A DNA stretch of 64,000 nt from Hydrangea macrophylla (taxonomy: Eukaryota > Streptophyta > Magnoliopsida > Cornales > Hydrangeaceae). The translations under genes and the position numbers were made by a program. The stretch lies in assembly GCA_033977485.1 (NCBI GenBank), contig CM066988.1, forward strand, positions 71,849,169 to 71,913,168, written 5' to 3'. Below, in pieces: positions 56,444 through 64,000 of this stretch (its first letter is position 1; every line of letters begins with the position of its first letter). The notes beneath the pieces were generated by a model that ran no database searches, was not told the origin of the DNA, and saw only the letters and a list, made by a program, of their open reading frames with translations.

Positions 56444-57191
56444 TAAAGTTGGGGGATTTGTCCTCGTCACATGGGAAAGAAAAAATAAAATAAAATAAGA
56501 TATTTTATAAAATAAAGTTATGATTATCAAATTTGAATTCTAAAGAGTTTCCAAATGCTTTCCCTGACTAGCTTGCACTATCAAAATTCTGTGTCAAAAT
56601 TAGTGGGCAAATGTCTTATTTTCTAAAATCAAATGGCAACAGTTTTTACATCTCCCATGATAACGTTGCAGTGTTATTAGATTTTTCAGTATTTGTTTTT
56701 AATTTTTTGCATTCATGATTTGACTCTAATATGAAAGAAATTCACTCCAAAAAATGAAAATAAAATTCGAAAACCAAAAATTACAGCTTTACCATGCGTA
56801 ATTAATAATTGTTATATGACTAGCTTGCACTTACCAATTAGCTAATAGTGTTTAAATTAGTAGGCAAAAGTCTTAAGTTATTTTCATAATTCAAATGACA
56901 ACAATTAAAAACTTAGGTTGTGTTATAAATTGATAATTATAACATGATTAGATTGTTGTTCCAGTTAGAAATACATATCAAAATTAGGTTTTTTTGGTTG
57001 GAAAAAATCTTGAGTTCTTTTCTCAATTCAAATGAGAATAAGTCAAAATTTAGGCTTAATTTGTTATAATTTTTTAATTCTTATAATAAGTTTTTCTATT
57101 CCAATTGCACTATTTAGTAATTTTAGTCGTTACTGAGAAAAAATGATTGCCAACAGAAAGTTGTAAATTGAAGAAAGAATGGAGAGACAGT
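56444..57191. other. Intergenic DNA, no gene seen
   Basis: Contains three diverged relatives of a GACTAGCTTGCAC / TGGCAACA / GTTATAATTTGT segment (about 56570, 56820 and 56990), suggesting old tandem duplication. Confidence 0.4.
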
Positions 57192-57482
57192 GAGGGTGTG
57201 TTTGATACACAAAAGTGGTGAAAATGAAATTTTTAGCACTTAATTTTTTTTTTCACTACATTTGATAATGTACCACTTAATTGAAAAATCAGCCAAACAT
57301 CCACTAAAAGCGTTAAGTGAAAATTTTCTGCTGAAAACAATCAGTGAATGCAATCTATTTTAGTTCTTGAAACACTATTTTTAGTTTTGCTGATACAAAT
57401 CACTTAAAATTTTCAATACTTAAATTCAGCACTTAATTAATTTTCAGTACTTAATTTTTAGCTTTATCAAACGCACCCTGAG
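57192..57482. mobile_element. hAT-like MITE, GGGTGTGTTTGATA ends
   Basis: GGGTGTGTTTGATA on the left and TATCAAACGCACCCT on the right are inverted; the interior repeats CACTTAATTTT and AAGTGAAAATTTT motifs. Confidence 0.65.
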
Positions 57483-57817
57483 ATTTGAGTTTTCATATTG
57501 AACAACCAAACTTGTTCTTGATTTGATATGGTGTAGTGAATGAATAATCGAAGAAATGTTATGTCCAATTATTTAAACTCATTTTTGCGAAGAGAAAGAC
57601 AAATTCCTCCACATGTCCTCCGCAGCCCAAAGTCTTTGTCATTTTTTAGACAAATTTATTAACATTGTTTTATCAAAGTATAATAGATGGCAAACTCCGA
57701 GCACATATGCACCAATCCATAAGACACCCACCAGGTAAGTAAGGTGGACAAGTGGGTGGTAAGATTTGAACTCACACCAAACTCTTAATACAGTTCATCT
57801 AGCTACATATATAGGCT
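57483..57817. other. Intergenic DNA, no gene seen
   Basis: No frame or repeat that I can support. Confidence 0.3.
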
Positions 57818-58396
57818 TAGTTTGGCCACCATTTTGATACTTCTCCTTTTTTAAAGCACAACTTAGGCTTAGTTTGGCCCCCCTTTTGGTGCTTCTCCTT
57901 TTTTAAAGCACAATTTCATGTTAATTCATTTGGTAACTAGTTTATGCGCTTTGTAAAAATTGAACTTAGGGCTTTTTTGGGGGAGCTTTTAAAAGCTCTA
58001 GAATGGAGCTTTTAAAAGCTCAATGTGGCTTTTTGGTTTCATGATATATTTTTGAAGAGTAGTGTGTCACTAGTACAAAATTATCAAACAACTTAGTAGT
58101 AAATTTCATAAGCTCCTTTTAAAAAGCCACATGGGGGCCAAACTAAGCCTTAATGTTAATTCATTTGGTAACTAATTTATGAGCTTTGCAAAAATTGAAC
58201 TTATGGCTTTTGGGGGGAGAGCTTTTAAAAGCTCCATTCAAAGCTCTAGAATGGAGCTTTTAAAAACTCAAGGTTGTTTTTTGATTTCGTAATATTTTTT
58301 TGAAAAGTAATGTATCACTTGTACAAAATTATTAATCAACTTAAAATAAAATTTCATAAACTACTTTTAAAAAGTTACGTGGTCAAACTAAGCCAT
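57818..58396. mobile_element. Overlapping cluster of GGCTTAGTTTGG MITE copies
   Basis: Left ends GGCTTAGTTTGGCC at about 57818 and 57869; right ends GGCCAAACTAAGCC at about 58136 and TCAAACTAAGCC near 58383. The second body (from about 58150) repeats TAATTCATTTGGTAACTA, GAACTTA-GGCTTTT and TAGAATGGAGCTTTTAAAA seen in the first. Confidence 0.7.
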
Positions 58397-58849
58397 AATA
58401 TGTCCAAGATGAAGGTATACAAACTCCATAAGAGGAGAACCCTCCAAAAAAAATTTAAAAAAAAAAACTCCTTAAGAGAGCGTTAAAAGCTCCTTCATGC
58501 AAGGATGGGACCAAAAATTTACAATTGGAGGGTTAAACTAAGAAGAAAGGAAAAAAATAATAATAAATAAATAAATAAATAAAGGTGTATGTTATGAACT
58601 CCATCAAGTGAGATCAGTGATATTTTTGAAATGTTGGGGGTAGTAAGAATACTTTTGAAATGTGATTATGTCTATTGAATTTCTCTTAGGCAGACACGGT
58701 GTGGGTATAGAACAACCATACAAGAAAAACAGAACGACAAAAACACCATAAAGAAGAAGTGGAGCAACGCAAATTGAAAAGACTAGAATTGTAAAATTGA
58801 CAAACAAGGAAATGTAAGTCAGCTCCTTATAGCATAGCATGTATAAATA
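58397..58849. other. Intergenic DNA, no gene seen
   Basis: AT-rich with an (AAAT)n run near 58556-58580. The frame at 58604-58882 (minus) has hydrophobic composition only and no family. Confidence 0.3.
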
Positions 58850-58993
58850 GAGTAATGATTCGTGCACATAAAATGTGCACATAAAGATCTAGGTCATTTA
58901 TTTTGGTGGGTCCTATGTGTGCAGGAATGGACCCCACCAAAATGAATAGCTCAGATCTTTATGTGCACACTTTATGTGCACGTAGCATTACCC
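58850..58993. mobile_element. Mutator-like MITE with perfect 9-bp target duplication
   Basis: GTATAAATA flanks both sides (58841-58849 and 58994-59002). Arms GAGTAATGATTCGTGCACAT and the complementary GTGCACGTAGCATTACCC enclose a palindrome with GGTGGGTCC/GGACCCCACC. Confidence 0.88.
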
Positions 58994-59049
58994 GTATAAA
59001 TAACACTTTTTGTAGTTTACAAACAATATGGCCGCCCCTTTTTTTAATA

Positions 59050-59341
59050 CTATTTCTGTCCCATAATAAGTCTTCACATTTCTTTTTTTGGATGTCCCAC
59101 AATAAGTGTCCACTTTCTTAAATTGGCATATAGCTTTTACTTACTTTCCAAAACTACCCTTATAATAAAGACAAAGAAGCATTTATTTGTGATCCCAAAA
59201 CAAGTAAAAAGTCAAACACACATCACATCTAAGAGTAAAATTGGAAAGTGACTCTTTAATGAACCAAATAAATTAACATAATACAAATTTCTTAAACATT
59301 GTGCAAAAAGGAAGTTGACACTTATTATGAGACAGAGGGAG
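59050..59341. mobile_element. Stowaway-like MITE, copy 2
   Basis: About 292 bp between TA dinucleotides; matches the reverse complement of 33115-33405 throughout (for example GGATGTCCCACAATAAGTGT). The left end is eroded to CTATTTCTGTCCC. Confidence 0.85.
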
Positions 59342-60334
59342 TATATATTTATCATTTAATATTGGATTGTTGAATATATTTTACACACTTGTAGTTTGTC
59401 ACTTGTATCAGTTTGGTCCCTATAATTTAGAAAGCATCACTTTAGTCCCTATCGTTTCATAGGTGTGTCAAATAAGTCCAATAAATAAAGCCTTAAGTAA
59501 CGAAAAATTTTATCACTAAAAGGTAAAAAAATTTGTCACAATAAGTGTTTGATGGATTAAAATAACACACGTATGAAATTATAGGGACTAAAATGACACT
59601 TTCTAAACTACAGAGACCAAAATGACACAAAGAGCAAACTAGGAGGGTGTAAAATATAGTTAAGCCTTATATTCTTTTATATATATATATATATATATAT
59701 AATAACAATAAATAAGTAAATAAATAAATAAATAATAAAAAACAAACAAACAAACAAACAAAAAATTTTAAAAATTAAAAATTAAAAAAAAATTGAAAAA
59801 TTAAAAACAAAAAAAAAAAAGGAAAGAAAAAAGAAATATTGCCTTGAAAACTCTTTGATAACCTTTTATGATATTTTCAACACATCTAATTACTCAACCG
59901 TTGCCTAGAAAAAGACTCATATTAATCCTACCCAACTATAATATACATTTGTTCCAAAAAGAAATATGGGATTTTTGATGAGAAATCCTTTAAAATGAAG
60001 TGGTATAAGCAAAAATTCAAAGTGTTTGGCATTTTTAGATAAGGTCCCACGCCACTCTTTTGGTACCAATTAGAATCCTTTTTTATTTTTATTTGTATTT
60101 TTATTTTTTTTGGGTCCATATTTTCAGTCTTTTTCTAGGCATATATCATTAGCTATATATATTACATTTGTTCCAAAAAAATGTACTCAACCATTGCCTA
60201 GAAAAAGACTCATATTAATCCTACCCAACTATAATATATACATTTGTTCTAAAAAATATAGAAAAAATTGGTGAAAAGGGCATTAAGACAAGCTAAAGTG
60301 GAATGAAGAACACTTAATAAAATAACTTAGTTTT
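59342..60334. other. Intergenic DNA with low-complexity AT tracts
   Basis: TA run at 59678-59700, AAAT/AAAC runs at 59703-59820. A 60-base segment around GTTGCCTAGAAAAAGACTCA (59901) is duplicated at 60187, including CAACTATAATATA and CATTTGTTC. Confidence 0.6.
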
Positions 60335-61330
60335 TACTCCTAATTTTTTTTGGACCAAAATATCCTCATCTTCATCATCTAACCTTACTATCAAACCCTA
60401 GCCACCATTGCCACTATCCATGCTTAACCTTCGGCCACCACCACTTCCACCTCCGACGACCACCACTACCATCTCCGACAACCTCCGGCGACTGCGACTA
60501 GCACCTCCGACATCATCCCACCTACAATTTGCGACTCCTCTTAGAAAAACAATTGAAATCATCAAACATAATATCCACCACGAAATTGTTGAAAATTCAC
60601 TATCAACAACAAATTTTGAAGAAATCAGATGAAGAAAACTAAGTAAAATTTCACTCAACAGTTTTGACCATCTTAAGAGAAATTTCTCTTAAGATCAGTT
60701 GGCCGTGGAGATTTGTGTTGGTGGTGGTGGTGGTGGTGACCGGCGGTGGTGGTGGCAATGGTGTTGGTGACTGTGGCAATCTAAATCTAGATCTAGATCT
60801 GAGGTGGTGCAGTGGTGTTGGTGGCCGTAGTGGTGATGGTCAAAGATGGGGGTGGCGATGATGTTGGCGGTGGCGGCAGCTTCAGTGGTGGTGATCTCAA
60901 TACTGGTGTTTATGGAAGGAAGAGCAGAGAGAAAGTTAGAGAGAGAAGAGAGATAGTGGTGGTGGCTATGGAGGGGGAAGAGAGAGAGAGAAAGTTCGAG
61001 AGAGAAGAGAGTTGGTAGTAGTTGCGATGGCTTCGGCGACGGCAACGCCGAATGCTCTGGCTCCAACGACGGCGACGACGAGAATGGCTCCGGTGGTAGC
61101 AGAGGTGGCGGTGGTTGTGATGGTGGTGGCTATAGATAGAGGATGAGAGAAAAAGTTAGAGAGAGAAGAGAGATGGTGGTAGTGGTCGTTTAGGGTTCCA
61201 TGGACAATTTTGTCATTTAGAGTGAAATTTAAAATTTTATAGGACTAAGAGGGAAGTGAAAATTTTATAATACTTTGGGAGGGAAAGTTTTTTTAGAGTG
61301 TGTCCTTGTGTGAGGATTTTAAGACCCCTT
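60335..61330. mobile_element. CCA/TGG-rich nonautonomous element, locus 2
   Basis: Left end CTCATCTTCATCATCTAACC, a CCA-rich block (60405-60535), a centre with AGTAAAATTTCACT and the palindrome CTTAAGAGAAATTTCTCTTAAG (60671), then a long TGG-rich block (60716-61185) with two GAGAGAGAAAGTT units. The architecture copies locus 1 at 39665-40430. Frames 60408-61066 are simple-sequence artefacts. Confidence 0.5.
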
Positions 61331-62275
61331 CGCCACTTTTTTTGTACCAATTAGAATCTTCTTTATTCTTTTTTTTTTTTTTGGTCCCTTCATATTTTCA
61401 GTCTTTTTTATAATTTGAGAGTGAGTTTAGCCATGTCATCAGTAGTTTTCTTTATATTTTATAATCCCACAACTTCTAATTTTCAAACTCGTTTTTCATA
61501 AAAATTTATATTTTTGAAATCATAAAATCGAGATATTTAAAACAAGATCCATATGTATGTGATATGAAATTATGAAGGAAAAAAATAACAATTTTTAATT
61601 GGTTGTTCCACGATTTTATTTGTTAACAAGCAAATAACAGATAATTTGTTAATATGTTAACTGTTTGGAGCCTCATTTTGAGCTTTGATCTGTTTACAAA
61701 CTAAAAAATTTTTCTGTTTCAATTAAACGGCCATAACTTTTTATGTTTGGGAGAATTTTTTGTTTCATGTATATTTTTGAGATCTACACATTAGACTTGG
61801 AAATTGTGCCAAAATAAATAATTTTGAGCCTCATTTTGAGTTTTTTTATCTGTTTAGACAAATAATATTATCTGTTCACAAACAAGTAATATTATGTGTT
61901 TCAATTAAACGAGTATAACTTCCTCATTTTTGAGTGATTTTTTTTTTTCATGTATTCTTTTTTGAGATCTGCGCACCTATTGAGGTCAATTTCACAACAG
62001 GGGTATGCTTTTATTAGATTCATGCAATAAATATACTTTTACGCTTTAGTTTATAATTTTAATCTTTTAGCTTTCAAGATTTTATTGTCAACATGATCTC
62101 AATTGATAAATCTCGTTTTTCTGACTCCAAAACATCAAAGTTTTAAAAAAAAAAAATTTAATTGATAAAAATAATAAAAAATAATATATCAAAAGTTATA
62201 ACAATTTAAAGTTTTTTAGTCATAAAAGATTATTTTTGACCAAATCATTTGCAAGGGTTTAATGGGTTAGAAAAA
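61331..62275. other. Intergenic DNA, no gene seen
   Basis: Includes a diverged internal duplication around GAGCCTCATTTTGAG (61669 and 61828), each followed by TTAAACGG/TTAAACGAG and a GAGATCT-C-CA stretch. Confidence 0.4.
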
Positions 62276-62447
62276 GAGTAATACTATGCTTTCCAAATTT
62301 CTCATCCCAAATGCTTTCGAAATGCATGTGGCAGTGGGACCACTGCGTGGTCACTTTAACATCCTCTAATTAAAAATCAGTGGTCCCACTGCCACATGTA
62401 TTTGGGAAGCATTTGAGATGAGAAAAATGGGAAGCATAGAATTACTC
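62276..62447. mobile_element. MITE, GAGTAATG family
   Basis: GAGTAATACTATGCTTTCC on the left, GGAAGCATAGAATTACTC on the right; inner arms GGCAGTGGGACCACTG and CAGTGGTCCCACTGCC pair perfectly. Related to 37314-37493. Confidence 0.75.
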
Positions 62448-62569
62448 CAATATTAATAATAATAAAAAATAAAATAAAATAAAGTAAAATTAAATTAAAC
62501 CCCGAAACCAGGGTTTTTGCAAGGCCAAGTTTGGGTGTAAGGGACTTTGGCTTAAGCCACCCACAAATG

Positions 62570-62743
62570 AATAATGCTAGGCACACAACACAAACCACTA
62601 TCATGCTTTAAATGCATGTACCTTGTGCTTTCTAAAAAAGTGTGGGCCCCGTGTGAAAAAGATTCACGCAGCACAAGGTACATGCATTTAAAGCATGTGT
62701 GTGTGGTTTGTATTGTGGTTGGTGTTGTATGCCTAACATTATT
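62570..62743. mobile_element. Fold-back MITE, AATAATGCTAGGCA family
   Basis: AATAATGCTAGGCACACAAC and the complementary end TTGTATGCCTAACATTATT enclose arms that pair over GCTTTAAATGCATGTACCTT. No clear target duplication. Confidence 0.75.
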
Positions 62744-63003
62744 GCCAAAAAAAAAAAAAAAAAATGAATATATCTATTCCTAAAATACACGCAACTAACT
62801 TTGTATAGCTCAAGTGCAAGCTATTCGACACTAGTAGTAACTCGGGAAGTCCGAGATTGATTTTCACAGGAATTGATACTTATTAGGTTAAGCAACCAAT
62901 TATAACGGTAAAAAGAAGTAAGACATTGTGATGATTTGTTTGTATGGATTTTTATTAAAGTCTACTTTCTACAATGAGCTACTGTTGAAAGAAAACTAAG
63001 TTA
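62744..63003. other. Intergenic DNA, no gene seen
   Basis: A-run at 62746-62763; nothing else supported. Confidence 0.3.
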
Positions 63004-63396
63004 AAGAGCATCTGCAATGGGAGAGGCAAATGGGGAGCCATCCCTTCCAATCACCATTTTTTGTCTAGTGAAATTGAAAAATAGATGGTCCAATGGAGGA
63101 GCTAAATGGCTAGGCAAAATGGAGAGTGAGAAATTTAAGAGCCAAAATGGAGAGTGAGAACTTAAGAGCCAAATGGAGAGTCATCCCATTCAAACACTAT
63201 TTTTAATTTTTTTATTCATGTATAATGAGAGTTTCTTATTTAAATGAAAATAGAAAATACAAATTAAAATAAATGGCTAGTGGATTTGGCTAGAGTGGTT
63301 GGAAAAGATTAGTTTAGTGGGCAAGCCATTGTACTATTTGATGAGCCAAATTTCACTTTTACCTAGCATTTTTGGCTACCCTTATTGGAGTTGCTT
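63004..63396. mobile_element. Possible PIF/Harbinger-like MITE
   Basis: AGAGCATCTGCAATGGGAG on the left and CCTTATTGGAGTTGCTTT on the right are partly inverted, with TTA/TAA next to both ends. The interior repeats GCCAAATGGAGAGT-like units. Confidence 0.5.
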
Positions 63397-64000
63397 TAAG
63401 CACAAATGCGATTGATTTGGAGTTTAGTAGATGGGAAAGATAGATGTTGGGGATCGGACCACACAAAAAGGAGGGTTTTAATGTTTAAAGCACATTCTAA
63501 GGTAAAACAATCTCATTTATACAAATTATCCAACATGTAGAATGCAACTCACAATGTTAGATGAAAGCTTGTATACAAAGTTTTGCAAGAAATTTATCAT
63601 ATCCATAAAAAAAAAGCTTGTAGCTTTACGTTAGTAATCTGTAAATTCGAAATTGATTGTGGTCATATTCGAAATATCTTATAAATTTTAGGATCATGAG
63701 AATTTTCTCATATCTATATAAAGTTTGTAGTTGTGGGTACGTTTAATCCCATTATCAAAACAATTAGATGCTTAAAATGATACGAGAAATTTCTCATAAT
63801 ATTCAAGGATGTGTTTTGTCATTTTTTCACAATTGATGTATTGAGAACTTCCATAAAGCATCTGAACGACTTGTCAAATATAAAATTATGTTTTTTTTTT
63901 TTTTTTTAGTGTGCACTACACCAAGGGAGATAGTGCTCTCCCAACCCATAAACCCCCCTCCCATATATGAGACTGAAACCCGCAACCACATGTAGTTATA
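63397..64000. other. Intergenic DNA at the window end
   Basis: AT-rich. A T-run at 63891-63908 precedes GTGCACTACACCAAGGGAG and CCCGCAACC, a composition typical of the end of a plant transposon relic, but the window stops too soon to classify it. Confidence 0.3.

Noticed and set aside
60398..61066. Overlapping frames on both strands
   Set aside because: Simple-sequence CCA/TGG blocks; both strands open at once.
1..64000. tRNA, rRNA or organelle-derived segments
   Set aside because: I saw no cloverleaf, rRNA core or plastid gene motif; tRNA-like matches are only the retroelement primer binding sites. A tRNAscan run would settle it.

Overview
This window is repeat-dominated plant nuclear DNA, most likely from a flowering plant. 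The evidence is several LTR retrotransposon lineages found in plants (Tat/Ogre-like, chromodomain Ty3/gypsy, Ty1/copia), a plant mobile domain gene with five GT-AG introns, many MITEs and AT-rich spacers. I find no convincing host housekeeping gene, rRNA, tRNA or CRISPR array.

Positions 1-37 kb are a deep nest of insertions. An old Ty3/gypsy gag remnant (about 36.5-37.0 kb, minus) was hit by a Ty1/copia element (31367-36494, minus). That copia was interrupted by a plus-strand gypsy-type LTR (remnant 30565-31366). The LTR was interrupted by a minus-strand chromodomain gypsy element (20634-30564). The left LTR of that element was finally hit by a very young Tat/Ogre-like element (1-20633, whose first 388 bases lie outside the window). 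The left halves of the older layers must lie beyond the left edge.

The young element has near-identical LTRs (one difference seen over 3,104 aligned bases). It has an intact gag-pol frame (protease, G-patch, RT, degenerate RNase H, second archaeal-type RNase H, integrase). Between pol and the 3' LTR it carries an antisense plant mobile domain gene of six exons that joins into an open 581-codon frame with every intron in phase 0. Downstream are tandem repeats and polypurine-tract-like hairpins.

The chromodomain element is dead (seven in-frame stops and a frameshift) and keeps a second decayed reading frame upstream of gag.

From 37 to 64 kb there is intergenic DNA with MITEs, a decayed plus-strand copia remnant (48.9-50.9 kb) and a nested pair of solo LTRs. 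The outer one (40952-47301, plus) has TSD TAGTC; the inner one (41998-45865, minus) has TSD AGAGT. Both TSDs are perfect.

The most unusual pattern is shared by three gypsy-type LTRs (28.3, 42.7 and 46.1 kb). Each carries, roughly 0.7-1.3 kb from its 3' end, an array of short hairpins whose loop or flank motif is conserved while the stem arms differ from copy to copy yet stay self-complementary.
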